A stretch of DNA of 64,000 nt, from positions 1 through 64,000 of the forward strand of contig JAHEZQ010000020.1 of NCBI GenBank assembly GCA_023250955.1, written 5' to 3'. The notes under the pieces were generated by a model that saw only the letters and a list, made by a program, of their open reading frames with translations, did not search any database and was not told the origin of the DNA. The stretch is from Melioribacter sp. (GTDB taxonomy: Bacteria > Bacteroidota > Ignavibacteria > Ignavibacteriales > Melioribacteraceae). How positions within the stretch are numbered: position 1 is the first letter of the stretch; each line of letters opens with the position of its first letter. Shown here one piece after another: positions 53,997 through 63,636 of the stretch. The translations under genes were made by a program, and so were the position numbers.

Positions 53997-55030
53997 ATCG
54001 GCCAAAAAATATTTTAATTGTTAGAACAGACCGCATAGGCGACGTTGTTCTATCGCTTCCGTTGGCTGCAATCATCAAAAAACATTTTCCCGAATGCAAG
54101 ATTTCTTTTCTTTTGCGTGAATACACAAAACCACTTGCGGTTAATAATCCTAATATTGATGAAGTGATCACACTTAAAGGAGTCGGAGGAAAAGTTTCAG
54201 TAAAAGAAAATGTTCAACTTTTAAAAAATAGATTTGATGTTTCCATCGTAGTTTATCCTACTTACCCAATTGCATTAATTCTTTTTCTTTCAAATATTAA
54301 AACACGCATAGGAACGGGATACCGTTGGTATTCTTTTCTTTTCAATAAAAAAAATTACGAGCACAGAAAGACTGGCGAGTATCACGAACTTGAGTATAAT
54401 GTTCATTTACTGCGGCAATTAGGTATTGAAGAAGAGGTAACGGAGGAAAATGTTTCTTATGGAATTACTCCCTCCGCTCAAGATGAAAAGAAAGTAAAAA
54501 AGGATTTATTTGATCTCGGAATAAATTTTTCAAACCCGGTTATAATTGTCCATCCGGGCAGCGGTGGCAGTGCCGTTGATCTCCCAATTTCCAAAATGAA
54601 AGAGATCGTTAATAACCTTTCTAAAGAGAATGTTGAGATATTAATCACAGGCACCACTGCAGAAAAGGAACTTTGTCAATCACTTGTTGTAAATAAATCA
54701 ACAATAAATCTTGCGGGAAAATATAACTTGAGTGAATTAATCGCTCTGATAAATCAATGTAATGTGATGATAGCAAACTCAACCGGACCAATTCATATTG
54801 CAGCAGCGCTCGGGAAAAATGCAATCGGGTTTTATCCGAAATTTACTGCTGCGTCAGCAAAACGATGGGGACCATTTACAAACAAAAAAAATATTTTTAC
54901 TCCAACGATTGATTGTGCAAATTGTACACGTAAACAATGTGAAGAATTAAATTGCATGGATAGTATAAAAACAGAAGATATTGTCTCCACAGTTAAAAGT
55001 ATTCTCAATAAATTATCATTGGGGAAATAA
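53993..55030 (+). CDS. GT9 heptosyltransferase-like glycosyltransferase
   Basis: A 345-residue GT-B enzyme of the ADP-heptose:LPS transferase family. Marks: NILIVRTDRIGDVVLSLPLA, HELEYNVHLLRQLGIEE, IIVHPGSGGSAVDLPISKM, INLAGKYNLSELIALINQCN, NSTGPIHIAAALGKNAIGFY, and a Cys-rich end (CANCTRKQCEELNC). It probably builds LPS inner core. Starts within ATGA overlap after mpg and ends in TAATG overlap with the DUF3108 gene. Confidence 0.92.
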   Translation: MNRPKNILIVRTDRIGDVVLSLPLAAIIKKHFPECKISFLLREYTKPLAVNNPNIDEVITLKGVGGKVSVKENVQLLKNRFDVSIVVYPTYPIALILFLSNIKTRIGTGYRWYSFLFNKKNYEHRKTGEYHELEYNVHLLRQLGIEEEVTEENVSYGITPSAQDEKKVKKDLFDLGINFSNPVIIVHPGSGGSAVDLPISKMKEIVNNLSKENVEILITGTTAEKELCQSLVVNKSTINLAGKYNLSELIALINQCNVMIANSTGPIHIAAALGKNAIGFYPKFTAASAKRWGPFTNKKNIFTPTIDCANCTRKQCEELNCMDSIKTEDIVSTVKSILNKLSLGK

Positions 55031-55842
55031 TGAACTCCGAGATTAAGAGAAATAAAAAAATTCTATCAGTGAACGTCATTCTCTTTTTCTTAATCTTACT
55101 CTCTAGTGCTCAAGCTCAAACCAAGTTTGAATTCCGAAAACTTGAGAACAAAGCCTTTAAACTCGGGGAAAAATTAACCTACGAAGTGAATTACGGTTTT
55201 GTTACTGCCGGCATCGCGGAATATTCAATTCCAAAGATTGTTAAACTTGCCGGGCGCGATGTTTATAATGTTGTGTTTAATGTAAGTTCTGTCTCGGCGT
55301 TTGATCCTTTCTATAAGGTGCGCGATCACTATGAAACTTATATTGATGTTGAAGGAATTTTTCCGTGGCGCTTTGAACAACACATTCGTGAAGGCGGTTA
55401 TTCACGTGACTTTTCTGCATTCTTTGATCAGCGCAAGGGAAAAGCAAAAACTTCCGAAGGCTCTTACGATATTCCAATTTACGTTCATGATATTGTTTCT
55501 GCTTTTTATCTTGGAAGAACATTTGATTATTCTAAGATGAAAGTCGGCGATAAAGTCCATCTCGAAAATTTTTACAAAGACAAAACTTATCCGCTTGATA
55601 TTCTTTACCGAGGGAAAGAAACCATTTCTGTTAAAGCCGGAAAGTTTGACTGCATAATTTTAGAACCGCTTGTTCAAGAAGGAGGACTTTTTAAGAACGA
55701 AGGAAGTATTGTTATTTGGTTAACAAATGATGATCTAAAAATTCCGGTTAAAGTTAAAACAAAAGTTCTTATTGGTTCCATTGATGCAGAATTAAGCAGT
55801 TACACAGGACTTGCTGGAGAATCGAAAGCGAAGCGAAAGTAA
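55030..55842 (+). CDS. Exported DUF3108 protein
   Basis: A 270-residue periplasmic protein. A signal peptide (VILFFLILLSSAQAQ) precedes FKLGEKLTYEVNYGFVTAGI, RDHYETYIDVEGIFPWRFEQ, KAGKFDCIILEPLVQEGG and VIWLTNDDLKIPVKVKTKVL, the DUF3108 pattern. A lipid or envelope-polymer role has been suggested for relatives, but no activity is established. Translation is coupled to the GT9 gene. Confidence 0.85.
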   Translation: MNSEIKRNKKILSVNVILFFLILLSSAQAQTKFEFRKLENKAFKLGEKLTYEVNYGFVTAGIAEYSIPKIVKLAGRDVYNVVFNVSSVSAFDPFYKVRDHYETYIDVEGIFPWRFEQHIREGGYSRDFSAFFDQRKGKAKTSEGSYDIPIYVHDIVSAFYLGRTFDYSKMKVGDKVHLENFYKDKTYPLDILYRGKETISVKAGKFDCIILEPLVQEGGLFKNEGSIVIWLTNDDLKIPVKVKTKVLIGSIDAELSSYTGLAGESKAKRK

Positions 55843-55865
55843 ATCCAAAAAAATTAAAAGCAATC

Positions 55866-55900
55866 GGGGAGAGATTTTTAGCAAGTATCTCCCCTTTTTT
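55866..55900 (+). terminator. Rho-independent terminator after the DUF3108 gene
   Basis: GGGGAGA (55866-55872) pairs with TCTCCCC (55888-55894), followed by TTTTTT, 24 nt past the stop codon. Confidence 0.85.
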
Positions 55901-55916
55901 ATAATTTGGAATCATC

Positions 55917-56879
55917 ATGAACGAAGAATATCAAAATCAGCAATTACCTGAAGAAGAAAAACACGAAGAGATAAAACCGCTTTCAACAATGTCTCCAATC
56001 TCTGCAGCTTTTATTGCTTTGATAGGAATATTTCTGCTTTACCAATTTGGCGGAGCTATACTTACTCTTGTAATCTTCGGGTTAAATTTTGAGAAAGCTG
56101 ATGTTAATGCTATCCGTCTGCTTACAATGGGCGGACAAATTCTTTTAATGCTTCTTCCTACTTTAATTCTTGCAAAATATGTTTACCGCGATAATATTTC
56201 TATAATACTAAGAATGCGTTTTCCGTCATTCAAAGAGATTGGCGCATTCGCACTTGGATTAATTCTTCTAACGCCTTTGCTTCAGAATTTTCTTTATATA
56301 CAAAATTTCTTACTGCAAAAACTTGCGGCATTCAGCCCGTTCGTAAAGAGCATAATGAACTCGCTTGATCAATTAGACGCTTTAGTTGAAAAAACATATG
56401 GCAGCTTGCTTACTTCCCATTCTGTCTTTGAATCGTCTTTTATAATTTTCGTAGTTGCTGTCATTCCGGCTCTTTGTGAAGAAACTCTTTTTCGCGGATT
56501 CGTTCAAAAAAGTTTTGAACAAAAACTAAAACCGTTCTGGAGTATATTTATCACCGCAATATTTTTTGGCCTTTATCACTTCAATCCATATGGTTTGATT
56601 GCTCTAATAGCGCTTGGTGTCTATTTCGGTTATGCGGCTTATACAAGCAATTCTATTTTTGTACCCATGACACTTCACTTTCTCAATAATTTTCTTGCAG
56701 TCGTAGCTTATATGATTCTAGGCAAGGAAGAATTAATAAATACTACTGCAACAAAAAATGATAATGTCTTCCCCCAGCTTATCAGCTTAATAATTTTTTC
56801 GGTCCTATTCTTCTCTTATATTACTTATGTAAAGATTAATTATCATAAATTATTACCTAAGCATTCGGAGGAATTATGA
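55917..56879 (+). CDS. CPBP-family intramembrane glutamic protease
   Basis: A 320-residue polytopic protein with eight or so membrane segments. ABI/CPBP motifs: ALCEETLFRGFVQKSFEQ (EExxxR), FFGLYHFNPYGLIALIALG and FVPMTLHFLNNFLAVV. These are Rce1-like active-site elements. An acidic N-terminal tail (~30 residues) precedes the first helix. Ends with ATGA overlap into the zinc-ribbon gene. Substrate unknown. Confidence 0.9.
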   Translation: MNEEYQNQQLPEEEKHEEIKPLSTMSPISAAFIALIGIFLLYQFGGAILTLVIFGLNFEKADVNAIRLLTMGGQILLMLLPTLILAKYVYRDNISIILRMRFPSFKEIGAFALGLILLTPLLQNFLYIQNFLLQKLAAFSPFVKSIMNSLDQLDALVEKTYGSLLTSHSVFESSFIIFVVAVIPALCEETLFRGFVQKSFEQKLKPFWSIFITAIFFGLYHFNPYGLIALIALGVYFGYAAYTSNSIFVPMTLHFLNNFLAVVAYMILGKEELINTTATKNDNVFPQLISLIIFSVLFFSYITYVKINYHKLLPKHSEEL

Positions 56880-57217
56880 TTTGCCCAAAATGTGAATGCG
56901 AATATGTTGACGGAATAAAAGTTTGTTCGGATTGCGGAATTGACCTTATTCCCGTTGACGAGTTTGAAGGGAAATTAATCCATCCTAAAGATTGGGTTAT
57001 TGTTTACACCGGTAATGATCTAATTGAAACCGAAATGCTGAAAGCAAATTTAACTGGTGCTGAAATTGAATCTATAATTCTTTCACAAAAAGACCGGAGC
57101 TATATATATTTGGGAGAAGTTTCCCCCATAAAATTACTTGTTAAAAGAAAAGATGCCGATGAAGCTTTACAAATCATAAATGATATTTTTGAAAGCAAAG
57201 CCGATGATGAGGAATAG
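56876..57217 (+). CDS. Zinc-ribbon/DUF2007-like small protein
   Basis: A 113-residue protein. The N-terminus CPKCECEYVDGIKVCSDCGI is a CxxC...CxxC zinc ribbon. The rest (WVIVYTGNDLIETEMLKANL, PIKLLVKRKDADEALQIIND) follows the DUF2007 'signal-transducing' ferredoxin-like pattern. The start overlaps the protease stop, and cdsA follows with no gap. Function unknown. Confidence 0.82.
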   Translation: MICPKCECEYVDGIKVCSDCGIDLIPVDEFEGKLIHPKDWVIVYTGNDLIETEMLKANLTGAEIESIILSQKDRSYIYLGEVSPIKLLVKRKDADEALQIINDIFESKADDEE

Positions 57218-58045
57218 ATGGCAAAAAAATTAAATAATTTAACTACACGAGTTATTGTCGGTCTTATTGGAATTCCGCTTCTAATAGTTTTAAGTCTCAT
57301 CGGAAAAATTCCGTTTTTAATTCTCGTGCTTGCTATCGGTTTGGTTTCTTATTTTGAATTTACCCGGATGATGCGCAACAAACACAGCTACACAAACAAA
57401 TTGATCGGTTACCTCTCCGTTGCTGTGATAATTGTAAATGAGTACAAATCCATTATTGATTACCATTTACTATTACTATTGATCACAGTTTTACTTTTAT
57501 TTTTTGAATTATTCAGGAATAAAGATTCTGCAGTTGCAAATATTGGTTCAACGCTTGTGGGAATTTTTTACATAGGAATTTTATCCGCAGCAATAATTGA
57601 CTTGCGTGAGTTTTATCGTGATTCAGCTTTCACATATCCACAAGGTGGATATTTAATCATCTCAATTCTTGCATCAATCTGGATTTGTGATTCAGCGGCA
57701 TATTTCATTGGATCTGCATTTGGTAAACATAAATTGTTTCCGCGCGTTAGTCCTAATAAAAGTTGGGAAGGTGCGGTTGCCGGATTTATTTTCGCTGTTG
57801 TGGGAATGATTGCCGCCCATGAATTTATTTTGAATTTCTTGGAATTAAAAGATGTGATCGTTATTGGATTAATAGTTGGACTATTTGGTCAGATTGGCGA
57901 TCTGATAGAAAGTTTAATCAAGCGTGACTCTCATGTAAAAGATTCATCATCAATTATTCCCGGACACGGTGGAATCCTCGATCGGTTTGATTCACTACTT
58001 TTCACAGCACCTATTGTTTATCTTTACCTAACATTAATTCGTTAG
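57218..58045 (+). CDS. cdsA: Phosphatidate cytidylyltransferase
   Basis: A 275-residue membrane enzyme making CDP-diacylglycerol. About eight helices. The C-terminal family signature is complete: SPNKSWEGAVAGFIFAVVG, FGQIGDLIESLIKRDSHVKD, then SSIIPGHGGILDRFDSLLFT. Immediately follows the zinc-ribbon gene. Confidence 0.95.
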   Translation: MAKKLNNLTTRVIVGLIGIPLLIVLSLIGKIPFLILVLAIGLVSYFEFTRMMRNKHSYTNKLIGYLSVAVIIVNEYKSIIDYHLLLLLITVLLLFFELFRNKDSAVANIGSTLVGIFYIGILSAAIIDLREFYRDSAFTYPQGGYLIISILASIWICDSAAYFIGSAFGKHKLFPRVSPNKSWEGAVAGFIFAVVGMIAAHEFILNFLELKDVIVIGLIVGLFGQIGDLIESLIKRDSHVKDSSSIIPGHGGILDRFDSLLFTAPIVYLYLTLIR

Positions 58046-58067
58046 AAAGGTTATTCTTTCTCTCACG

Positions 58068-58110
58068 TACTCATTATTTACTCTCAATTTCAAGGATTGA
58101 GTAACGAGTA
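58068..58110. repeat. Imperfect inverted repeat between cdsA and rimO
   Basis: TACTC..TTTACTCTCAAT and ATTGAGTAACGAGTA form an imperfect hairpin with a TTCAAGG loop. It resembles the short dispersed repeats elsewhere in this window. No T-run close after it, so terminator action is doubtful (AGATTTTTAG follows). Confidence 0.45.
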
Positions 58111-58123
58111 AGATTTTTAGTTT

Positions 58124-59437
58124 ATGAGCAAAAATAAAATTTCCATTATCACACTCGGCTGTTCAAAAAACACGGTTGACTCCGAACGATTGATGAGCCA
58201 GCTTAAATTAAATAAGTTTGATTTGACTGATGATCCCAATCAAGCAGACTCAGTTGTTATAAACACATGCGGATTTATAGACGCGGCTAAAGAAGAATCC
58301 GTGAATACAATTCTCTCGGCGATCGAACTGAAGAAAAAAGGAAAGCTAAAGAAAGTTGTTGTTGCCGGATGTCTTTCCGAACGTTACATGGAAGATCTAA
58401 GAAAAGAAATTCCCGAAGTTGATTCATTCTTTGGCACAGAGGCATACGAAGGAATTGTGCGTGAGTTCGGTGGTAACTTAAAATATGAACTCCTTGGTGA
58501 AAGAATAATTACAACTCCAAAACATTTTGCTTATCTCAAAATCTCTGAGGGTTGCGATAACCCATGTTCATTCTGTGCAATACCTTTAATGCGCGGACTT
58601 CATAAAACAAAACCGATGGATCAACTTCTTGCTGAAGCAGAGTCACTTGCCTATCAAGGTGTGAAAGAATTAATCCTCATTGGTCAGGATACAACTGATT
58701 ACGGAATTGATCTATACGGAAAAAGAAATCTTGCGGAGTTGATGAACAAACTTTCAAAAATTAACGGCGTAGAATGGATCCGTTTACTTTATGTTTATCC
58801 GTCTCACTTCCCCGATGATCTATTGAATGAAATGGTGAACAATCCAAAGATTTGCAAATATATTGATGTACCGCTCCAGCATATTTCTGATAATGTCTTA
58901 AAATCTATGAGACGTGGAATAACACAGCGCAGAACCAAAGAACTTCTCTACACACTTAAAGAAAGAATTCCCGGTCTTTCATTGCGGACAACTTTCATCC
59001 TCGGCTATCCTAACGAAACTGAAAAAGAGTTTGGGGAACTTTGCAATTTTATCCGGGATATAAAGTTTGATCGTTTAGGCGTGTTCACTTATTCGATCGA
59101 AGAGAATACTCCAAGTTTTATTCTTGGCGATCCGGTTTCTCCAGAAATCAAAGAAGAACGGAAAGCAATGTTGATGGAGATTCAAAAAAAAATTTCCGAA
59201 GAAAAAAACCGATCTTTTATTGGAAAGAAGATAAGGGTACTTATTGATTCGCTGGATAACGATTTCTATGTGGGACGCTCTGAGCGCGATGCACCGGAAG
59301 TTGACGGCGAAATTTTAATTGATGCAAAAAACAATACACTAAAGATCGGCGAATTTTATAACATTGAAATTTACGATTGCAATGAGTATGATTTATTTGG
59401 TAATTTACCTGCGGCAGGCGGGATTGTTCGAGAATAA
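58124..59437 (+). CDS. rimO: Ribosomal protein S12 methylthiotransferase
   Basis: A 437-residue radical-SAM methylthiotransferase that modifies the conserved Asp of ribosomal protein S12. Marks: IITLGCSKNTVDSERLMSQL, VINTCGFIDAAKEES, VVAGCLSERYMEDL, ISEGCDNPCSFCAIPLMRG (CxxxCxxC), DVPLQHISDNVLKSMRRG, then a TRAM domain. The LGCSKNTVDSE form separates RimO from MiaB, which is also present. Confidence 0.95.
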   Translation: MSKNKISIITLGCSKNTVDSERLMSQLKLNKFDLTDDPNQADSVVINTCGFIDAAKEESVNTILSAIELKKKGKLKKVVVAGCLSERYMEDLRKEIPEVDSFFGTEAYEGIVREFGGNLKYELLGERIITTPKHFAYLKISEGCDNPCSFCAIPLMRGLHKTKPMDQLLAEAESLAYQGVKELILIGQDTTDYGIDLYGKRNLAELMNKLSKINGVEWIRLLYVYPSHFPDDLLNEMVNNPKICKYIDVPLQHISDNVLKSMRRGITQRRTKELLYTLKERIPGLSLRTTFILGYPNETEKEFGELCNFIRDIKFDRLGVFTYSIEENTPSFILGDPVSPEIKEERKAMLMEIQKKISEEKNRSFIGKKIRVLIDSLDNDFYVGRSERDAPEVDGEILIDAKNNTLKIGEFYNIEIYDCNEYDLFGNLPAAGGIVRE

Positions 59438-59450
59438 AGGAGTTAAGTAA

Positions 59451-60722
59451 GTGAAAAATATATTAATACTGCTCTTGTTTTCAGTTTCTGTTATTTCTGC
59501 TCAAGTAGAATATTCTTCTAACTTGGGAAATGCAAAATCAATGAATTTTTCAGTTGATGTAGGCGGATTTAAAAGTTCTGTACCAAATAAAACGCGAATG
59601 GATTTCTTTGTTCAAGTTCCTTATACAAGCATTCAATTCGTTAAGAAAGACAATGGCTTTTATGCTAACTATAATATAACATTGTCATTTACCGATGAAA
59701 ATAAAACGAATATTATTTTCGAACGGAATTGGAAGGAAAGAATAAAAACGACCGATTTCGATCAAACACTATCCGGAGAAAATTATAATCTCAGCTACAA
59801 AACTTACGATCTTAATCCGGGGAAATATTTTGTCAAATGTATCGTAGAAGATTCCGATTCGCGAACCGCATCATCAAAAGAAATCCCTCTCGTTGTTAAA
59901 CAAATAACGGATTCACTTGGTGTAAGCGATTTGATGTTAGTTTCAGAATTTGTAAAGGATTCAACAGGCGAAAAAATTATTCCGAATGTTACTGCATCAG
60001 TAACAAATAGGAGTAATTTAGTCCCTCTCTATTTTGAAATTTATTCCGATAAAAAACGCGACCTCAATATTGAATACTCATTGGATGATCTTAAAAAGAA
60101 TACATCGTTCAAACAAATGGAACATATAACGGTAAATCCCGGAACGAATTTGATAAAACATACTGTTAACAATGTAAGTTTTTCGGTCGGAGAATATCTT
60201 CTTAATGCAGTAATAAAAGACAACGATTGGAAAATAATTACTTCCGTTGAGAAAAAAATCTATTCAAAAATTCACGGGGTTCCGTTAGCTATTACAGATC
60301 TTGATAAAGCTGTTGTACAAATGGTCTACATTGCTTCTCCGGAAGAATTAGATTACATAAAGGAAGGAAAAAGTTACGATGAAAAACTGGAACGGTTTTT
60401 AAATTTTTGGGATAAGAAAAAACCTAATTCTAAAACAATTGATAACCCAATACTATATGAATATTTCCGGCGCGTTGATTATTCAAACAAACATTTTAAA
60501 GGATTGGGAGAAGGATGGCGTTCAGACATGGGTATGATTTTTATTACGTTTGGTCCGCCTAGCAGTGTTGAAAGACATCCGCTTGATTCAAATACTAAAC
60601 CTTATGAGATTTGGGATTATTATGAATTGAACAGAAGTTTTGTCTTTTCTGATCAAACAGGATTTGGCGATTATAGATTGTTAGATCCCGATTATAGTAG
60701 ATGGCCCGGATATAGACCATAA
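59451..60722 (+). CDS. GWxTD-domain exported protein
   Basis: A 423-residue exported protein starting at GTG 59451 behind AAGGAG. A signal peptide (NILILLLFSVSVISAQVEYS) is followed by beta-rich regions and the C-terminal GWxTD-like domain: FKGLGEGWRSDMGMIFITFG, PPSSVERHPLD, PYEIWDYYELNRSFVFSDQT. Here the motif is GWRSD instead of GWxTD. The domain is common in Bacteroidetes, Ignavibacteria and Acidobacteria; its role is not established. Confidence 0.85.
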   Translation: MKNILILLLFSVSVISAQVEYSSNLGNAKSMNFSVDVGGFKSSVPNKTRMDFFVQVPYTSIQFVKKDNGFYANYNITLSFTDENKTNIIFERNWKERIKTTDFDQTLSGENYNLSYKTYDLNPGKYFVKCIVEDSDSRTASSKEIPLVVKQITDSLGVSDLMLVSEFVKDSTGEKIIPNVTASVTNRSNLVPLYFEIYSDKKRDLNIEYSLDDLKKNTSFKQMEHITVNPGTNLIKHTVNNVSFSVGEYLLNAVIKDNDWKIITSVEKKIYSKIHGVPLAITDLDKAVVQMVYIASPEELDYIKEGKSYDEKLERFLNFWDKKKPNSKTIDNPILYEYFRRVDYSNKHFKGLGEGWRSDMGMIFITFGPPSSVERHPLDSNTKPYEIWDYYELNRSFVFSDQTGFGDYRLLDPDYSRWPGYRP

Positions 60723-60824
60723 CATTATGAATGTTGAATTATGAGTTTTTAGTTTATCGTTCAAATATATTTTTATTGTACTACCTATTATAAATTACTG
60801 ATAAACCGATAACCGATCACTGAA

Positions 60825-61793
60825 ATGATTCTCACTGTAACATTAAATCCTTTATTGGAACGAAGACTATTTTTTGATTCCGTTGAACTTGGAAAATCAA
60901 ATCGCTCCAAAGAAGAATTTTTCACTTCCGGCGGTAAAGGAATCAATGTAAGCCGACAATTAAATTTCCTTGATGAAAAAAATTCAGCTCTAACTTTTCT
61001 TGGCGGGAATAACGGGAAGATTTTACGCCATTGTCTTATACAAGATAAAATTGATTTTACTGTTGTCTCTACAAAATCCGAAAATCGTTCCGCCGATATA
61101 ATAATTGAAGAAAAGAATAATCGCGTTACCACTTACTTCGGATTAAATAGCAATATCACAGTTGAAGAAGCTGCAGACTTCAAACATAAACTAGATAAGA
61201 TGATTCAGAATTGTTCGATTGTTGTTTTTGCGGGAAGCTCACCATGTACGACAACCGATGATATTTTCCAACATGGAATTGAGCTTGCGAACCGTTACGA
61301 TAAAATTTCCATACTTGATACTTATGGTTCTCATTTAATGAACTGCATTAATGCTAGTCCGACTGTAATTCACAACAATGTTGACGAGGTTGAAAGATCG
61401 CTCGGTATTAGTCTTAATGATGAAAAAGAAAAACTTGAGTATTTGCACCAACTCTATGCAAAAAATATTAAGCTGATGTTCTTAAGCGATGGTGCAAATT
61501 CTCTTTATGCAGAAAAATTTGATTTCAATTATAAAGTTGATCCGCCGGAAGTAAATGTAATTGATGCGACCGGAAGCGGCGATGCTTTTGTTGCCGGGAT
61601 TGCTTTTGGTTTGGAAAACTCTCTCGTGTTCGATCAGTTTTTAAAGATTGCTTCTGCATTGGGGGCTGCTAACGCATCAAAGCTTACAACTTGCAATGTT
61701 ACCTTTGACGAAATGAATTCATACATTGAGCAAGTAAAAGTTTCTACGATCGGCAAAAAGATGAAAATAATTGATGACTCACCGAATTATTAA
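60825..61793 (+). CDS. PfkB-family sugar kinase (1-phosphofructokinase/tagatose-6-phosphate kinase type)
   Basis: A 322-residue ribokinase-fold kinase. Marks: ILTVTLNPLLERRLFFDSVE (fructose-1-phosphate kinase type start), FFTSGGKGINVSRQLNFL, VFAGSSPCTT, VIDATGSGDAFVAGIAFGLE (catalytic Asp). No PTS genes nearby, so the phosphate acceptor is uncertain. Its 3' end overlaps the next reading frame by up to 23 nt. Confidence 0.85.
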   Translation: MILTVTLNPLLERRLFFDSVELGKSNRSKEEFFTSGGKGINVSRQLNFLDEKNSALTFLGGNNGKILRHCLIQDKIDFTVVSTKSENRSADIIIEEKNNRVTTYFGLNSNITVEEAADFKHKLDKMIQNCSIVVFAGSSPCTTTDDIFQHGIELANRYDKISILDTYGSHLMNCINASPTVIHNNVDEVERSLGISLNDEKEKLEYLHQLYAKNIKLMFLSDGANSLYAEKFDFNYKVDPPEVNVIDATGSGDAFVAGIAFGLENSLVFDQFLKIASALGAANASKLTTCNVTFDEMNSYIEQVKVSTIGKKMKIIDDSPNY

Positions 61794-63636
61794 TTATCTC
61801 TGCATCCTTAGTGCTTTCCTCGGCGGTATTTGCGTTTCTGCTTTTAACCGCAGAGGGCGCAAAGAATCCGCAAAGTACGCCAAGAAATTTTTTCTTTTCA
61901 TCCTGATTAATATTTTCTTCCAATTTAATGTCTCCGCACAAATTATTTCAAGAATTGAGATCTCTGGAAATAAAATCTTTATCGAGGGTGATTATTTAAG
62001 CTGGATAAATATTCCTCCCACGCAAAAATATTTTCATGGTATAAAAGATTCCATAAGAACACGGATTGCTTCTAAATTGAATGAGCGCGGATATTATAAC
62101 TTTTCCTTCAACGATATTTCTACAGAAAATATTGATACGGTAAAATCACGATTAAGAATAAACATAAACGAAGGAACTCCGACTCTTATAAATAAGATTC
62201 AAATTAACAATCCAGTTAAAGATTCTGTTATTGTAAACAATATTCTCTCCCGGCTTCAAAAAGAAAGATTTATCAAAACAAACATTGAATCAGTTTTTTC
62301 AGAAATCATTGATCATTACGAAAACAAAGGATTCCCTTTTGCTTCTGTTAAAATTGAATCAGTAGAATTTATGAGCGATTCGACAAGCAGTGATCATTTT
62401 GCAAATCTCTATTTAAGCATAAATGAAGGAGCGAAAAGCACAATAGATAAAATTGAAATTGCAGGAAACGACAAAACAAAAAATTACGTGATCATCCGCG
62501 CGCTCCAAATCCCTTTAGGCGAAGAATATTCTCAAAAAAATATTGATGTAATTCCAGAAAAATTAAATCGTCTCCGTTTCTTTGAATTGGTAGAACAGCC
62601 GGAATTTTATTTCAACTCAAAAAAAGAAGGTGTGTTAAAAATTTCCATCAAAGAAAAACAAACAAATTTCTTTGACGGTATTGCCGGATATGTTCCAGCT
62701 GTGAATGATAAAGAGAGCGGTTACTTAACCGGATTTGTAAATGTGAACTTAAGAAATCTCTTGGGTACAGGTCGCGCAGCTTCCCTCCGATGGCAGCAGG
62801 AAAACCGTTACTCACAGGAATTAGAGTTGCGTTATCTTGAGCCGTGGCTTTTCGGATTGCCATTTAACTTCGAAGGAGGATTGTTCCAGCGTAAGCAAGA
62901 TTCAACCTATGTCCAAAGAAATTTTGAAGGACGATTGGAATTTGTTGCTACAAGCGAAATTTCGGCATCGTTTCTGGTTGCCGCTCAATCAACAATTCCA
63001 ACACAACAAAACACAAATAGATTTACCATATTTAATTCTTCCGCATTTACAAGTGGAGTCAATTTGAGAATTGATACACGTGACGATTTTTATTCGCCGA
63101 CTGAAGGAATATTTTTCAACAACACTTATTCATACACCTCTAAAAGAATAAATGGTCCGTCTGATTTCATCACTCCAATCACAAATACCGAAGTAACTTT
63201 ACAACGGCTCGAATTTGATTTTGTGTTTTTCAAACAATTCTTCAACAGACAGGTAGCAGTACTTGGGGTTCACGGTAGAGAATTGCGCGGCGATGATGTT
63301 GAATCAAGTGATCTTTATTTTCTCGGTGGGACCAATTCATTGCGTGGTTACAGAGAAAAACAATTTCAGGGAAACAGAATTTTGTGGTTTAATCTTGAAT
63401 ACAGATTACTCCTTACTCGTCGTTCTTTTGCATTTTTGTTTTTTGACAGCGGATATTTTTTACGCAACGAGGACAAGCAAAAAGGTCTTCCGGAAAATTC
63501 ATCTTTTAAGATCGGTTATGGATTCGGTTTAAATATAGAAACCGGACTTGGTGTTCTTGGTGTCAGCTTCGCTCTTGGCAAAGGTGATTCCTTCAGCGAA
63601 GGCAAAATTCACTTCGGAATTATTAATGAGTTTTGA
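61774..63636 (+). CDS. Omp85/BamA-TamA-like outer-membrane protein with repeat-derived N-terminus
   Basis: A 620-residue protein with about three POTRA-like units (~60-330: ISRIEISGNKIFIEGDYLSW, GTPTLINKIQINNPVKDS, KSTIDKIEIAGNDKTKNYVI) and a 12-16 strand barrel (NLRNLLGTGRAASLRWQQEN, LFFLGGTNSLRGYREKQFQG-type motif, final aromatic F). Shorter than BamA. The only ATG (61774; TTG at 61771) puts ~44 residues before the signal-like KKFFLFILINIFFQFNVSAQ. About 28 of them come from a dispersed repeat. It overlaps the kinase gene, and its TGA overlaps the rnhB ATG. Confidence 0.88.
   Translation: MTHRIINYLCILSAFLGGICVSAFNRRGRKESAKYAKKFFLFILINIFFQFNVSAQIISRIEISGNKIFIEGDYLSWINIPPTQKYFHGIKDSIRTRIASKLNERGYYNFSFNDISTENIDTVKSRLRININEGTPTLINKIQINNPVKDSVIVNNILSRLQKERFIKTNIESVFSEIIDHYENKGFPFASVKIESVEFMSDSTSSDHFANLYLSINEGAKSTIDKIEIAGNDKTKNYVIIRALQIPLGEEYSQKNIDVIPEKLNRLRFFELVEQPEFYFNSKKEGVLKISIKEKQTNFFDGIAGYVPAVNDKESGYLTGFVNVNLRNLLGTGRAASLRWQQENRYSQELELRYLEPWLFGLPFNFEGGLFQRKQDSTYVQRNFEGRLEFVATSEISASFLVAAQSTIPTQQNTNRFTIFNSSAFTSGVNLRIDTRDDFYSPTEGIFFNNTYSYTSKRINGPSDFITPITNTEVTLQRLEFDFVFFKQFFNRQVAVLGVHGRELRGDDVESSDLYFLGGTNSLRGYREKQFQGNRILWFNLEYRLLLTRRSFAFLFFDSGYFLRNEDKQKGLPENSSFKIGYGFGLNIETGLGVLGVSFALGKGDSFSEGKIHFGIINEF
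61797..61880. repeat. Dispersed CGCAGAG-type repeat at the start of the Omp85 gene
   Basis: CTCTGCATCCTTAGTGC... followed by TTTTAACCGCAGAGGGCGCA and AAGAATCCGCAAAGTACGCC resembles the 'CTCTGCGTCCTTTGCGGTT / AACCGCAGAGGACGCAAAG' intergenic repeat common in environmental bacteria. CTCTGC and GCAGAG are inverted. It is translated in frame as part of the protein's N-terminus. Confidence 0.6.
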
